A stretch of DNA of 12,638 nt from an uncultured Caulobacteraceae bacterium (GTDB lineage Bacteria > Pseudomonadota > Alphaproteobacteria > Caulobacterales > Caulobacteraceae). The DNA lies in contig CAMLKO010000015.1 in assembly GCA_946480495.1 (NCBI GenBank), positions 1 through 12,638 of the forward strand, given 5' to 3'. Under the pieces are notes generated by a model. The model ran no database searches and was not told the origin of the DNA. It saw only the letters and a program-made list of their open reading frames with translations. Positions 1 to 8,156 of this stretch are shown piece after piece; position 1 is the stretch's first letter; each line of letters starts with the position of its first letter. The position numbers and the translations under genes were made by a program.

Positions 1-578
1 AGCCGCGCACCGAGCTGGAGTTCCAGGACCCGTTCACGCTGGTCGTGGCGGTGGTCCTCTCGGCGCAGGCGACCGACAAGTCGGTGAACAAGGCGACCGA
101 AAAACTGTTCGCCGTCGCCGACACGCCGCGGAAGATGCTCGAACTCGGCGAGACGGGCCTGATCCCCTACATCGCCTCGATCGGCCTCTTTCGCACCAAG
201 GCCAGGAACGTCATCCGGCTGAGCCAGATCCTCATTGACCAGTACGGCGGGAAGGTCCCGCTGGAGCGCGAGGCGCTGCAGTCGCTGCCCGGTGTTGGGC
301 GCAAGACGGCGTCGGTGGTGCTGAACGAGCTGCGCATCGAGCCCGCCATCGCCGTCGACACCCACGTCTTCCGCGTCGCCCACCGGCTCAAGCTGTCGGC
401 CGGCAAGACGCCGGACGACGTGGAGCGCGACCTGATGGCCATCGTGCCGGAGCCCTACCTGACCCGCGCCCACCACTGGCTGATCCTGCACGGCCGCTAC
501 GTCTGCGTGGCGCGGCGGCCCAAGTGCGAGGACTGCGCGGTGCGCGACCTTTGCCCCTCGCGCGATCTGTTCATCTAG
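1..578 (+). CDS. nth: Endonuclease III (5'-truncated by window edge)
   Basis: DNA glycosylase/AP lyase of base excision repair, which removes oxidised pyrimidines. The reading frame is open from base 3, and residues before the internal GTG at 45 (PRTELEFQDPFTLVVAVVLS) already match the family, so the true start lies left of the window and the GTG at 45 is internal. About 191 residues are visible, against roughly 210 for E. coli Nth. Visible signatures are the helix-hairpin-helix LPGVGRKTASVV with the catalytic Lys, the catalytic Asp in AVDTHVFRV, and a C-terminal [4Fe-4S] cluster with spacing C-X6-C-X2-C-X5-C (CVARRPKCEDCAVRDLC). It is followed 40 bp later by the adenosine kinase gene on the same strand. 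Family assignment is very secure; only the start is missing. Confidence 0.96.
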   Translation, partial: PRTELEFQDPFTLVVAVVLSAQATDKSVNKATEKLFAVADTPRKMLELGETGLIPYIASIGLFRTKARNVIRLSQILIDQYGGKVPLEREALQSLPGVGRKTASVVLNELRIEPAIAVDTHVFRVAHRLKLSAGKTPDDVERDLMAIVPEPYLTRAHHWLILHGRYVCVARRPKCEDCAVRDLCPSRDLFI

Positions 579-618
579 CGCCGGCGCCGCTATGGAGCGC
601 GGCTGAAGGGGAGCCCAG

Positions 619-1605
619 ATGACTGACCTCTACGACGTCGCCGCCATCGGCAACGCCATCGTCGACGTGATCGCGCCGTCGGACGACGCCTTCCTGGAAG
701 CCGAAGGGCTGACCAAGGGCTCGATGCAGCTCATCGACGAGATGCAGGCGACGAAGCTCTACGGGAAGATGGCCTCGGCCATCGAGGCCTCAGGCGGCTC
801 GGCGGCCAACACGGTCGCGGGGGTGGCCAGCCTCGGCGGCAAGGCGGCCTTCATGGGCAAGGTCGCGGCCGACCAGCTGGGCTCGGTCTTCGTGCACGAC
901 ATCTGGGCGGTCGGCGCCCACTACAAGACCCAGCCGCTGCGGGTCGGGCCGGCCACCGCGCGCTGCCTGATCAACGTCACGCCCGACGGCCAGCGCACCA
1001 TGTGCACCTACCTCGGCGCCTCGACGAAGTTCGCGCCCTTCGACGTCGACAAGGACATCATCGAGGCCTCGAAGATCGTCTATCTCGAGGGCTACCTGTT
1101 CGATCCCGACGAGGCGCGGCGCGCCTTCGCCAAGGCCGCGGGGCTGGCGCGCGCCGCGGGCCGGCAGATCGCGCTGACGCTGTCCGACAGCTTCGTGGTC
1201 GAGCGCCATCGCGGGGCGCTGAGGGAATTCATCGAGGACCAGGTCGACATCCTCTTCGCCAACGAGGCGGAGATCACCGCGCTGTACGAGACCGGCTTCG
1301 ACGCCGCCGTGAAGGAGGTCCGCAAGCACGCGAAGATCGCCGCGGTGACCCGCAGCGAGCAGGGCTCGGTCGTCGTCTCGGGCCGCAAGACGCACAAGAT
1401 CGAGGCCGCGCCTGTGGAAAAAGTCGTGGACACGACGGGCGCTGGCGACCAATACGCGGCGGGATTTCTCTTCGGCCTTTCCCGCGATCGGCCGCTCGAC
1501 GAGTGCGGGCGGCTGGGCGCGATGGCGGCGGCGGAAGTGATCTCGCACTACGGCCCACGCCCGCAGGTTCCGCTGAAGGAGCTGGCGGCGGCGCAAGGAC
1601 TCTAG
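619..1605 (+). CDS. Adenosine kinase, PfkB family carbohydrate kinase
   Basis: A 328-residue ribokinase/PfkB-fold kinase, most likely phosphorylating adenosine to AMP in purine salvage. The N-terminal signature GGSAANTVAGVASLGG (from residue 59) and the C-terminal signature DTTGAGDQYAAGFLFG (from residue 271, catalytic-base Asp277 in GAGD) are both present. Together with the N-terminal DVAAIGNAIVDVIAP they fit the alphaproteobacterial adenosine-kinase group. The ATG at 619 is preceded by a purine-rich AGGGGAG ribosome site. The stop lies 3 nt before hisB, whose ribosome site (AAGGA, 1595-1599) is inside this gene, so the two are probably cotranscribed. PfkB family membership is certain. The substrate is inferred from overall resemblance; another sugar or nucleoside kinase cannot be excluded from sequence alone. 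Confidence 0.9.
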   Translation: MTDLYDVAAIGNAIVDVIAPSDDAFLEAEGLTKGSMQLIDEMQATKLYGKMASAIEASGGSAANTVAGVASLGGKAAFMGKVAADQLGSVFVHDIWAVGAHYKTQPLRVGPATARCLINVTPDGQRTMCTYLGASTKFAPFDVDKDIIEASKIVYLEGYLFDPDEARRAFAKAAGLARAAGRQIALTLSDSFVVERHRGALREFIEDQVDILFANEAEITALYETGFDAAVKEVRKHAKIAAVTRSEQGSVVVSGRKTHKIEAAPVEKVVDTTGAGDQYAAGFLFGLSRDRPLDECGRLGAMAAAEVISHYGPRPQVPLKELAAAQGL

Positions 1606-1608
1606 ACG

Positions 1609-2199
1609 ATGGCCAGGACGGCTGAGGTGGTTCGCGAGACGAAGGAGACGCAGATCCGCGTTTCCATCGATCTCGACGGCTCCGGTAAATCGAAGATCGC
1701 GACCGGCGTCGGCTTCTTCGACCACATGCTGGACAGCTTCGCCCGCCACGGCGGTTTCGACCTGGAGGTCGAGACCAGGGGCGACCTGCACATCGACATG
1801 CACCACACCGTCGAGGACACCGGCATCGTCATCGGCCAGGCGGTGCTGAAGGCGCTGGACGGTTTCAAGGGCATCCGGCGCTTTGGTCACGCCTACATCC
1901 CGATGGACGAGACGCTGACGCGCTGCGCCATCGACCTGTCGAACCGGCCCTACCTGATCTGGAAGGTCGGCTTCTCGCGCCCGAAGGTCGGCGAGATGGA
2001 CACCGAGCTGTTCAAGGAATTCCACCACGCCTTCGCGATGAACGGCGGCGCCTGCGTGCACCTGGAAACCCTCTACGGCGACAACTCCCACCACATCGCC
2101 GAGAGCGGCTTCAAGGCCCTGGCGCGCGCGCTGCGCATGGCGGTGGAGATCGACCCCAGGACCCACGGCCACGCCCCCTCCACCAAGGGCGTGCTCTAG
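1609..2199 (+). CDS. hisB: Imidazoleglycerol-phosphate dehydratase
   Basis: Catalyses the dehydration of imidazole-glycerol phosphate to imidazole-acetol phosphate, the sixth step of histidine synthesis. At 196 residues it is the monofunctional form, without the N-terminal histidinol-phosphatase domain of E. coli HisB. Both duplicated metal-binding motifs are seen: HHTVED (residues 65-70) and [10 protein letters not shown] (161-170). The family block [17 protein letters not shown] is near residue 36. AAGGA at 1595-1599, 9 nt upstream of the ATG, supports the start. hisH begins 9 nt after the stop, so this is the first his gene of a tight five-gene cluster. Confidence 0.97.
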   Translation: MARTAEVVRETKETQIRVSIDLDGSGKSKIATGVGFFDHMLDSFARHGGFDLEVETRGDLHIDMHHTVEDTGIVIGQAVLKALDGFKGIRRFGHAYIPMDETLTRCAIDLSNRPYLIWKVGFSRPKVGEMDTELFKEFHHAFAMNGGACVHLETLYGDNSHHIAESGFKALARALRMAVEIDPRTHGHAPSTKGVL

Positions 2200-2208
2200 G
2201 ATCATCCC

Positions 2209-2853
2209 ATGGAGAGCGTCGCCCTGATCGACTACGGGTCGGGCAACCTGCGCTCGGCCGAAAAGGCGCTGCGACGCGTCGCGAGCGAGCGCGGCCTTGC
2301 GTCCGACATCCTGGTCACCGCCGACCCGGACGCCGTGGCGCGCGCCGACCGCATCGTGCTGCCGGGCGTGGGCGCCTTCGCCGCCTGCATGAACGCCCTG
2401 CATGAGCGCGAAGGGCTGGTCGAGGCGATGACGCAGGCCGTGCGCTCGCGCGGCGCGCCGTTCCTGGGCGTGTGCGTCGGCATGCAGCTGCTGGCCACGC
2501 GCGGGCTGGAGTTCGGCGAGACGCCGGGGCTCGGCTGGATCGAGGGCGACGTGGTGCGCATGGAGCCCGACGATCCGCACCTGAAGGTCCCGCACATGGG
2601 CTGGAACGCGCTAGAGGCGATGCGCCCTCACCCGTTGTTCGAGGGCGAGCCCGAAGGCGCCCACATGTACTTCACCCACTCCTTCGCGCTTCGGCCGGCG
2701 GAAGAGTCCGACGTGTTGGCCGTGGCCGATCACGGCGGGCCCTTCGTCGCGGCGGTGGGGCGGGATAATGTCGCCGGGGTGCAGTTCCACCCCGAAAAGT
2801 CGCAACACGCGGGCCTTCGGCTGCTCGCCAATTTTCTGGAGTGGCGGCCGTGA
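2209..2853 (+). CDS. hisH: Imidazole glycerol phosphate synthase, glutaminase subunit
   Basis: Class I glutamine amidotransferase that hydrolyses glutamine and channels ammonia to HisF. It is 214 residues long, normal for HisH. The N-terminus is [13 protein letters not shown]. The nucleophile is Cys89 in GVCVGMQLL, and the other two triad residues are His194 and Glu196 in [17 protein letters not shown] near residue 150 is another family block. The start ATG follows AGGAT in TCTAGGATCATCCC. The stop overlaps the proposed start of hisA by 4 nt (GTGA). HisH and HisF form a heterodimer; their genes here are separated only by hisA. Confidence 0.97.
   Translation: MESVALIDYGSGNLRSAEKALRRVASERGLASDILVTADPDAVARADRIVLPGVGAFAACMNALHEREGLVEAMTQAVRSRGAPFLGVCVGMQLLATRGLEFGETPGLGWIEGDVVRMEPDDPHLKVPHMGWNALEAMRPHPLFEGEPEGAHMYFTHSFALRPAEESDVLAVADHGGPFVAAVGRDNVAGVQFHPEKSQHAGLRLLANFLEWRP
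2838..2841 (+). promoter_or_regulatory. Ribosome binding site choosing the hisA start
   Basis: GGAG lies 8 nt before the GTG at 2850, a normal distance. The alternative in-frame GTG at 2841 overlaps this GGAG and has no comparable site upstream. The site is inside the 3' end of hisH. Confidence 0.55.
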
Positions 2854-3572
2854 TCCTCTACCCCGCGATCGACCTGAAGGACGGCCAGTGCGTGCGGCTG
2901 CTGCACGGCGACATGGACAAGGCGACCGTCTTCAACGCCTCGCCCGCCGACCAGGCGCAGCGGTTCGTGAAGGACGGGTTCGAGTGGCTGCACGTCGTCG
3001 ACCTGAACGGCGCCATCGAGGGGCGCGCGGTGAACGCCGAGGCGGTCAACGCCATCCTCAACGCCGTCTCCATCCCCGTGCAGCTGGGCGGCGGCATCCG
3101 CACCTATGACCAGGTCGAGGCCTGGATCGAGGCGGGGGTGAGCCGCGTCATCCTCGGCACCGTCGCGGTCGAGAACCCGGAGCTGGTCAAGCGCGCCGCC
3201 CGCGAATGGCCCGAGCAGATCGCCGTCGCCGTGGACGTCAAGGACGGCAAGGTCGCCGTGAAGGGCTGGGTCGGCGCCTCCGACCTCGACGCCATCACCC
3301 TGTCGCGCCGGTTCGAGGACGCGGGCGTCGCCGCCCTGATCGTCACCGACATCAGCCGCGACGGCGCGATGACGGGCGTCAACGTCGAGCAGGTCGGCGA
3401 GCTGGCCGACGCCGTCCACATCCCGGTGATCGCCTCGGGCGGCATCGCCTCGGTGCGCGACATCGAACTCTTGAAGGCGCGCAAGGGCGTGCCGGTCGCG
3501 GGCGCCATCCTCGGCCGCTCGCTGTACGCCGGCGCGATCCGGCCGGCCGAAGCCCTGGCGGCGGCGGCCTGA
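2850..3572 (+). CDS. hisA: Phosphoribosyl-formimino-AICAR ribotide isomerase (ProFAR isomerase)
   Basis: TIM-barrel isomerase that opens the ribose ring of ProFAR by an Amadori rearrangement, the step before HisHF. From GTG at 2850 it is 240 residues and begins [13 protein letters not shown], matching the usual family N-terminus with catalytic Asp8. A second catalytic Asp is at 129, in [14 protein letters not shown]. Phosphate-binding blocks QLGGGIRT and VIASGGIAS are present. An upstream in-frame GTG at 2841 would add MAA; I prefer 2850 because of the GGAG spacing and the family N-terminus. The start overlaps the hisH stop as GTGA and the stop overlaps the hisF ATG by one base (TGATG), so translation of the three genes is probably coupled. 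Confidence 0.95.
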   Translation: MILYPAIDLKDGQCVRLLHGDMDKATVFNASPADQAQRFVKDGFEWLHVVDLNGAIEGRAVNAEAVNAILNAVSIPVQLGGGIRTYDQVEAWIEAGVSRVILGTVAVENPELVKRAAREWPEQIAVAVDVKDGKVAVKGWVGASDLDAITLSRRFEDAGVAALIVTDISRDGAMTGVNVEQVGELADAVHIPVIASGGIASVRDIELLKARKGVPVAGAILGRSLYAGAIRPAEALAAAA

Positions 3573-4348
3573 TGCTGAAGGTCCGCGTCATACCCTGCCT
3601 CGACGTGAAGGACGGGCGCGTGGTGAAGGGCGTCAACTTCGTCCAGCTGCGCGACGCCGGCGATCCGGTCGAGCAGGCGCGGGCCTATGACGCGGCGGGC
3701 GCCGACGAGCTGATGTTCCTCGACATCACCGCCAGCCACGAAGGCCGCGGCGCGATCCTCGATGTCGTGGCGCGGACGGCGGACGTCTGCTTCATGCCGG
3801 TCTCGGTCGGGGGTGGGGTGCGGACCGTGGAAGACGCACGGCGCCTCCTGCTCGCGGGCGCCGACAAGGTGTCGGTGAATACGGCGGCCGTGGAGAGTCC
3901 GGAGCTGGTCAGCGGCATGGCCGACGCGTTCGGTTCGCAGGCGACGGTGGTGGCGGTGGACGCGAAGGCGCGGCCCGGCGGCGGCTGGTCAGTGTTCACC
4001 TACGGCGGGCGCAAGGACACCGGACTCGACGCCGTGGAATATGCGGCCCAGGCCGTGGAGCGGGGGGCCGGCGAGATCCTGCTGACCTCCATGGACCGCG
4101 ACGGGGCCAGGATCGGCTATGATACGGCGCTGCTGCGGGCCGTCAGCTCGGCGGTCAGCGTGCCGGTGATCGCCAGCGGGGGGGCGGGCAACGTGGATCA
4201 CATGATCGAGGCCGTTCAGGTGGGCGGGGCCGACGCGGTGCTGGCCGCCTCCATCTTCCACTTCGGCGAGGTCCGCATCGGCGAGGCCAAGGCCGCCATG
4301 GCGCGCGCGGGCATTCCCGTGCGCTTGCCGGAGGAGGCGTTCGCATGA
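3572..4348 (+). CDS. hisF: Imidazole glycerol phosphate synthase, cyclase subunit
   Basis: TIM-barrel cyclase that uses ammonia from HisH to form imidazole-glycerol phosphate and AICAR. It has 258 residues, starting [20 protein letters not shown] with catalytic Asp11. The second catalytic Asp is at 130, in [21 protein letters not shown]. Phosphate loops VSVGGGVRT and [12 protein letters not shown] and the C-terminal AASIFHFGE block are all seen. The frame stays open far upstream (from 3206), but that stretch lies over hisA in another frame; the ATG at 3572 sharing its A with the hisA TGA is the real start. I see no strong ribosome site, which fits translational coupling. The stop overlaps the hisE start (ATGA). 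Confidence 0.97.
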   Translation: MLKVRVIPCLDVKDGRVVKGVNFVQLRDAGDPVEQARAYDAAGADELMFLDITASHEGRGAILDVVARTADVCFMPVSVGGGVRTVEDARRLLLAGADKVSVNTAAVESPELVSGMADAFGSQATVVAVDAKARPGGGWSVFTYGGRKDTGLDAVEYAAQAVERGAGEILLTSMDRDGARIGYDTALLRAVSSAVSVPVIASGGAGNVDHMIEAVQVGGADAVLAASIFHFGEVRIGEAKAAMARAGIPVRLPEEAFA

Positions 4349-4671
4349 GCCGCCTCTCGGAAACGCTCGACCGGCTGGCCGCCACGATCGAGGCCCGCAA
4401 GGGCGCAGATCCGAAATCGTCCTACACAGCCCAGCTGTTGGCCGACCCGGCACGCGCAGCGAAGAAGCTGGGCGAAGAGGCGGTGGAAACGGTGATCGCC
4501 GCCGGCCAGCGCGACCTCGACGCCATCGCCGCCGAGAGCGCCGACCTGCTCTACCACTGGCTCGTCCTGCTGGCGGCAAGCGGAGTGAGCACGGATGCGG
4601 TGGCCGACAAGCTCGCCGCACGGGAAGGCCAATCGGGCCTCGCAGAAAAGGCTTCGCGCCCTAAGGCCTAG
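4345..4671 (+). CDS. hisE: Phosphoribosyl-ATP pyrophosphohydrolase
   Basis: All-alpha NTP pyrophosphohydrolase for the second step of histidine synthesis (PR-ATP to PR-AMP plus PPi). It has 108 residues and is the monofunctional form, not fused to HisI. Metal-binding acidic motifs are [13 protein letters not shown] (Glu44, Glu45, Glu48) and [15 protein letters not shown] (Glu64, Asp67). A strong GGAGGAGG at 4330-4337 sits 7 nt before the ATG, and the start overlaps the hisF stop as ATGA. Its last 11 bases overlap the last 11 bases of the convergent Smr-domain gene. hisG, hisD, hisC and hisI are not in the window. Confidence 0.96.
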   Translation: MSRLSETLDRLAATIEARKGADPKSSYTAQLLADPARAAKKLGEEAVETVIAAGQRDLDAIAAESADLLYHWLVLLAASGVSTDAVADKLAAREGQSGLAEKASRPKA

Positions 4672-5155
4672 GCTTGCGTTTCAGCGCCACATAGAGCGCG
4701 CCCTCGCCGCCGTGCCTGCGGTGGGCTTCCGACACCCCGGCCACCACCTCGCGCAGACGGGGCGCGGCCAGCCACTCCGGCGTCAGACGTCGTAGGACCC
4801 CTTCGCCGCGCGTTCCCTTGCCGGTGATGACCAGCGCCGAACGGTAGCCCTCGCTCCAGGCGCGGATCAGGAAACCCTCGAGCGAGGCGCGCGCCCGATC
4901 CTGGTCCAGCCCATGCAGGTCGATCCGCGCTTCGAGCGGCTCGCGCGTCATGCGGCGCAGGCGGTTGGGCTCGATGTCGGTCGGCGCCGTGTAGGGCGAA
5001 CGGACCTTCGGCGGATGCTTCACTGGGATAGGCGTCCGCACCGGCGCGGCGGGCGCCTCGTCCGGTTCGACCTGCAGGGCCGCGCGCCCGGGCAGCGGAT
5101 GCACGGTCGCGGCCACGCGGGCCCATAGCCGATGATCCTCGATGCGCCGCTTCAT
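4661..5155 (-). CDS. Smr-domain (MutS2 C-terminal-like) protein
   Basis: A 164-residue protein with a C-terminal Smr domain, a fold associated with nucleic-acid nicking or binding. The motifs are IDLHGLDQDRA (DLHG), then LVITGKGTRGEGVLR (the TGxG loop) and GEGALYVALKRK at the end. The N-terminal ~80 residues are proline- and basic-rich and look like a flexible linker, as in other stand-alone Smr proteins of proteobacteria. The ATG at 5155 overlaps the mltA stop (ATGA), which fixes the start; a longer in-frame extension to 5350 runs through mltA in another frame and is rejected. The precise substrate is unknown. The 3' end overlaps hisE by 11 bp on the opposite strand. Confidence 0.88.
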   Translation of the reverse strand: MKRRIEDHRLWARVAATVHPLPGRAALQVEPDEAPAAPVRTPIPVKHPPKVRSPYTAPTDIEPNRLRRMTREPLEARIDLHGLDQDRARASLEGFLIRAWSEGYRSALVITGKGTRGEGVLRRLTPEWLAAPRLREVVAGVSEAHRRHGGEGALYVALKRKPRP

Positions 5156-6216
5156 CGCGGGATCAGCCGGTACATGCGAAGCGTGTGGCGGATGCGCCCG
5201 GCCTCGGTCCCGGCCGCGTCGCCGCGCCCCACGTAGAGGTCGGCGCGCACGTCGCCCTTGATCGCGCCGCCGGTGTCCAGAGCCATGACCAGCCGGCGGT
5301 AGGCGGGAAAGGCGCCGGGCAGCGCCGGCGCGTTCGCATCGATCCACCACGGCTCTCCCAGCACATGGCGGCTCAGGTCGACCGCGATGGCCCGCCCCGC
5401 CGGCAGCGGGACGCCCGCGGCGCCCGCGGGGTCCAGCCCGTCATCGGGCGCGGTGCGGAAGAAGACGTAGCGCGGGTTCAGGTCCATCACCGCGTCGGCC
5501 TCGGGCCCGCGGTGGTCGGCGAGCCACTGGCGGATCGCCTGGGCCGAGGTGTCGGGCCCGAGCAGGCCCTGCTCGCGCATGGGGGCGGCGATGGGGACGT
5601 AGGTCTGGCCGTTGTTGCCGTCGTAGAGGACGCGGATGCGCCGGCCGTCGGGCAGCCGCAGCGTTCCCGAGCCCTGCACCTGCAGGAAGTAGAGGTCCTC
5701 CGGCCGCATCCAGGCCAGCGGACGTTCTTCCGGCATCGCCTCGATGGTGGCGCGGTCGGCGTAGGGGGTCGTCAGGTCCGCGGGCTTTGGCCGCACGACG
5801 GCGGTGAATTCGTCCTGCTGGGAAAAGCGCGCCTCATACTCCGGCGCAAAATAGCCGGTCAGCAGCCCGTCGGGTCCGCTGGGCGCGGCGCGGAAGTTCG
5901 TCTCGAAAAAGCGGCGGGCGGAGATTTCGTCCAGATAACCCAGCGTCTGGGCCCTCCGGCAGACCGCCGCATAGTCCGGGTCGCGCGAGACCTGGCAGGT
6001 GGTGCGGTAAGCAGCGAAGGCCGCGGCGTGGTCCTCCTGCGCCCAGCCCGGCAGGGCGGAGAGCTCATAGGAAACCGGCGGCGGGGCTTCGGGCGGACGC
6101 TGGACCGGCGGGAGAGGCCTGGGCGCCGGCGTAATCGGCCGCGGCGGCGGCGCGGTCGCGCAGGCAGCTAGCGTCAGGGTCGCGAACGCGGCGGCGACAC
6201 CCCCCAGCCGGCGCAT
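5152..6216 (-). CDS. mltA: Membrane-bound lytic murein transglycosylase A (lipoprotein)
   Basis: Periplasmic lytic transglycosylase that cleaves the MurNAc-GlcNAc bond of peptidoglycan to give 1,6-anhydro ends. It has 354 residues from ATG 6216. The N-terminus [20 protein letters not shown] is a lipoprotein signal peptide with lipobox LAAC (Cys19), followed by a proline-rich tether, so membrane anchoring is expected. MltA blocks include [34 protein letters not shown] and [12 protein letters not shown]. The C-terminal 3D-type domain has [19 protein letters not shown] (first Asp at 314), the region of the catalytic Asp in the family. The frame is open 25 codons further upstream, but the lipobox position and the one-base overlap with the timA stop (TGATG) choose 6216. 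Confidence 0.95.
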   Translation of the reverse strand: MRRLGGVAAAFATLTLAACATAPPPRPITPAPRPLPPVQRPPEAPPPVSYELSALPGWAQEDHAAAFAAYRTTCQVSRDPDYAAVCRRAQTLGYLDEISARRFFETNFRAAPSGPDGLLTGYFAPEYEARFSQQDEFTAVVRPKPADLTTPYADRATIEAMPEERPLAWMRPEDLYFLQVQGSGTLRLPDGRRIRVLYDGNNGQTYVPIAAPMREQGLLGPDTSAQAIRQWLADHRGPEADAVMDLNPRYVFFRTAPDDGLDPAGAAGVPLPAGRAIAVDLSRHVLGEPWWIDANAPALPGAFPAYRRLVMALDTGGAIKGDVRADLYVGRGDAAGTEAGRIRHTLRMYRLIPR

Positions 6217-6818
6217 CAGGCCTCGGCGGCGTCGACGTGGACCAGCGTCCAGTTGGGGTCGCGGCTGCGCAGGTTGCGTTCGAACGTCCACAGCTCGGCC
6301 GTGCGGCGGTCGTCCACCGCCTCGCCCTCCGGCCCCTTCGAGCGCGAGCGGAACTCGGCCAGGAAGCGCACCATCGCCCGGGCGACATCGCCGACAACAT
6401 CGATCTTTTCGAGGTCGGCGCGAGGCGGATGGAAGAACTGCACCTCTTCGGAGCGGCCTTCGGTTTCGCGGGTGGCGATGGCCTGTTCGAAGTTGTCCAT
6501 CACCTGCGGCGCGAGCAGCGGCCGCAGCGCATCGCGGTCGCCGCGCGCGAAGGCGGTGACGATCATTTCGTAGGCCTGCCGGGCGCCGTTCAGGAAGGAG
6601 CCGACCTCGAAGGCCGGGTCGCGGGCGCGCACGGCGGCGAGGCCCGTCAGCGGCACGCCGGTGCGGGCTTCCGGCGTTTCCTCCGGCGCCGGGTTGGCGG
6701 GAACGCCCGGCCGCGCCTCCTCGGGCTGGCGGCCGACGCGGCGGCCCAGCACCGAATAGAGCTGGAAGAGCACCACGGCGGCCAGGACGGCGAAGATGAT
6801 GAGTTCGAAGAGCTGCAC
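6216..6818 (-). CDS. timA: Tim44-like inner-membrane protein (TimA type)
   Basis: About 200 residues from GTG 6818. The N-terminus [20 protein letters not shown] is a single hydrophobic membrane segment, followed by [13 protein letters not shown] and a proline/acid-rich linker. The Tim44-like domain fills the C-terminal ~120 residues ([19 protein letters not shown] through [20 protein letters not shown]). Proteins of this type in Caulobacter (TimA) are relatives of the mitochondrial import-motor subunit Tim44; their bacterial role is not settled. A TTG at 6854 would lengthen it by 12 residues, but that codon overlaps the predicted -10 element, and conserved hydrophobic sequence begins right after the GTG. 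No clear Shine-Dalgarno site is seen. First gene of the timA-mltA-Smr set. Confidence 0.88.
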   Translation of the reverse strand: MQLFELIIFAVLAAVVLFQLYSVLGRRVGRQPEEARPGVPANPAPEETPEARTGVPLTGLAAVRARDPAFEVGSFLNGARQAYEMIVTAFARGDRDALRPLLAPQVMDNFEQAIATRETEGRSEEVQFFHPPRADLEKIDVVGDVARAMVRFLAEFRSRSKGPEGEAVDDRRTAELWTFERNLRSRDPNWTLVHVDAAEA

Positions 6819-6852
6819 GGGGTGACCAGGACTTTCAGGGCTATCGAACGTC

Positions 6853-6881
6853 AATATAGGGGACGCGGACGCCCGCGTCAG
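6853..6881 (-). promoter_or_regulatory. Predicted sigma70-type promoter of timA-mltA-Smr operon
   Basis: On the minus strand, CTGACG (6881-6876) is 17 nt from TATATT (6858-6853). These match TTGACA/TATAAT elements at most positions. Read as the Caulobacter housekeeping pattern TTGACGS-N10-14-GCTANAWC, the fit is CTGACGC-N14-CCTATATT. Transcription would begin about 6846, giving a leader of roughly 28 nt before GTG 6818. Not verified experimentally. Confidence 0.6.
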
Positions 6882-6950
6882 GGGCCGCCGTTGCGTGGGC
6901 GCATGTCGCGTGATAGCAGCGCGCCTCGACTTCAGACGGACCCTTTTCGC

Positions 6951-7445
6951 ATGAGCAACTACGAATCCGGCTCAACCGGCGCGCCGCCCGTCCCGCAAGC
7001 GGGCGACCAGCCGGGGTTCCGCATCCTCGCCCAGTTCGTCCGCGACCTGTCGTTCGAGAACCCGCGCGCGCCCGACAGCCTGCGCGCCGCCGGGGCGCCG
7101 CCCGACATCGACATGGGCGTCGAGATGAACGCCAAGGGCCGCCCGGACGGCCTGTTCGAAGTCGAGCTGAAGCTGTCGGTGCGCGCCGTTCGCGGCGAAG
7201 AGGCGGTGTTCCACATCGAGCTGCTCTACGGCGGCCTCTTCGCCATCGAGGGCGTGCCGGCGGAGAATATGGAAACCGTGCTGCTGATCGAGTGCCCGCG
7301 CTTCCTGTTCCCGTTCGCGCGGCGGATCATCTCCGACCTGACCACCGAAGGCGGCTTCCCGCCCTTCATGATCGACCCGATCGACTTCCAGGGCATCTAC
7401 TTCACGCGCAAGGCCGCAGGCGAGCAGCCGGGCGGCACGGCCTAG
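6951..7445 (+). CDS. secB: Protein-export chaperone SecB
   Basis: Cytosolic tetrameric chaperone that keeps preproteins unfolded and delivers them to SecA. It has 164 residues. Family blocks are [19 protein letters not shown] near the N-terminus, the beta-strand core ([30 protein letters not shown]) and the C-terminal [20 protein letters not shown] followed by [12 protein letters not shown] 6951 gives a normal alphaproteobacterial length; an in-frame ATG at 6903 would add 16 unconserved residues. The ribosome site is weak (ACGGAC). A poor promoter-like pair (TTGCGT 6891-6896 with TAGCAG 6914-6919) is the best I see upstream. It is divergent from timA and ends 4 nt from the dnaQ stop. Confidence 0.96.
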   Translation: MSNYESGSTGAPPVPQAGDQPGFRILAQFVRDLSFENPRAPDSLRAAGAPPDIDMGVEMNAKGRPDGLFEVELKLSVRAVRGEEAVFHIELLYGGLFAIEGVPAENMETVLLIECPRFLFPFARRIISDLTTEGGFPPFMIDPIDFQGIYFTRKAAGEQPGGTA

Positions 7446-7478
7446 GCCGTCAGAGGCCGTGCTTTAGCCAGACGGCCT
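7437..7478. repeat. Cluster of four inverted ACGGCCT/AGGCCGT 7-mers at secB-dnaQ junction
   Basis: ACGGCCT occurs at 7437-7443 and 7472-7478, and its reverse complement AGGCCGT at 7444-7450 and 7454-7460. The first two form a perfect 14-bp palindrome over the secB stop. The outer pairing 7437-7443 with 7454-7460 gives a 7-bp stem and 10-nt loop, followed on the + strand by GCTTT. It may act as a weak transcription terminator for these convergent genes, but there is no proper U-tract on either strand. Confidence 0.5.
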
Positions 7479-8151
7479 TGTCCTTCAGCACATCGCGCAC
7501 GAAGCTTTCGTGCAGGGCGCGTTCCTCGTCGGTCAGGCGGGGGCTGAGCGGGCGCGGACGCGCGCCGTAGGAGGCCTGCACCGCCGCTGAGGTCGCGGTC
7601 GCCACAATGGTCTGGGTGGTGAGGTCGAAGGCCCGCTCGCGGCCGCCCTGAAGTTCCAGATAGACCGAGGCCAGCAGCCGGGCGTCGAGCAGGGCGCCGT
7701 GCTTGTCGCGCTCGGCCAGCGAGATCTTGAACCGCTTACAGAGCGCGTCGAGCGAATTGTACATGCCCGGAAAGCGCTGCTGGGCCAGCTTCAGCGTATC
7801 GACCCAGCGGCTCTCGTGCAGGACGTCGCGGCCGGCGCGTTCCAGCTCGTGATTGATGAAGCCGCGGTCGAAGGCGGCGTTGTGGGCGACCAGCGGCGCG
7901 TCGGCGACGAAGTCGAGAAACGCCTCGCAGACCTCGTGGAACTTCGGCTTGTCGGCCAGCATGGCGAGCGAGATGCCGTGCACCCGCTCGGCGTCCGGGT
8001 CGATGTCGCGTTCCGGATGGACGTAGCGGTGGAAGGTCTTCCCGGTCGGGATGTAGTCGTCGAGCTCGATGCAGCCCACCTCGATCAGCCGGTGGCCGGA
8101 CCGGGGGTCGAGGCCGGTGGTTTCGGTGTCGAGGACGATCGCGCGGGCCAT
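7450..8151 (-). CDS. dnaQ: DNA polymerase III epsilon subunit (3'-5' proofreading exonuclease)
   Basis: DEDDh exonuclease that proofreads for the replicative polymerase, with 233 residues. Exo I is IVLDTETTGL (Asp8, Glu10), Exo II is VAHNAAFDRGF (Asp95), and Exo III is DKHGALLDARLLASVYLEL (His151, Asp156). The ~60 residues after 170 correspond to the variable tail that in E. coli contacts the alpha subunit. ATG 8151 lies 5 nt after the coaE stop; AGGA at 8153-8156 ends only 1 nt before this ATG, too close for an ordinary ribosome site, so initiation may depend on coupling to coaE. The upstream in-frame extension to 8292 is arginine/proline-rich read-through of coaE and is rejected. Last gene of the five-gene minus-strand set. 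Confidence 0.96.
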   Translation of the reverse strand: MARAIVLDTETTGLDPRSGHRLIEVGCIELDDYIPTGKTFHRYVHPERDIDPDAERVHGISLAMLADKPKFHEVCEAFLDFVADAPLVAHNAAFDRGFINHELERAGRDVLHESRWVDTLKLAQQRFPGMYNSLDALCKRFKISLAERDKHGALLDARLLASVYLELQGGRERAFDLTTQTIVATATSAAVQASYGARPRPLSPRLTDEERALHESFVRDVLKDKAVWLKHGL

Positions 8152-8156
8152 GTCCT

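Noticed and set aside
790..2595. 601-codon open frame antisense to adenosine kinase, hisB and hisH
   Set aside because: Its product is low-complexity Arg/Ala/Gly/Val/Asp/His-rich sequence with no domain. It is a typical reverse-frame artefact of GC-rich genes, and the sense genes are certain.
5185..6171. 328-codon plus-strand frame opposite mltA
   Set aside because: MltA on the minus strand has a lipobox and all family motifs; the opposite frame shows only composition-driven sequence.
6237..6902. Long plus-strand extension upstream of secB
   Set aside because: It runs antisense through timA and its promoter. SecB family similarity begins only after ATG 6951.
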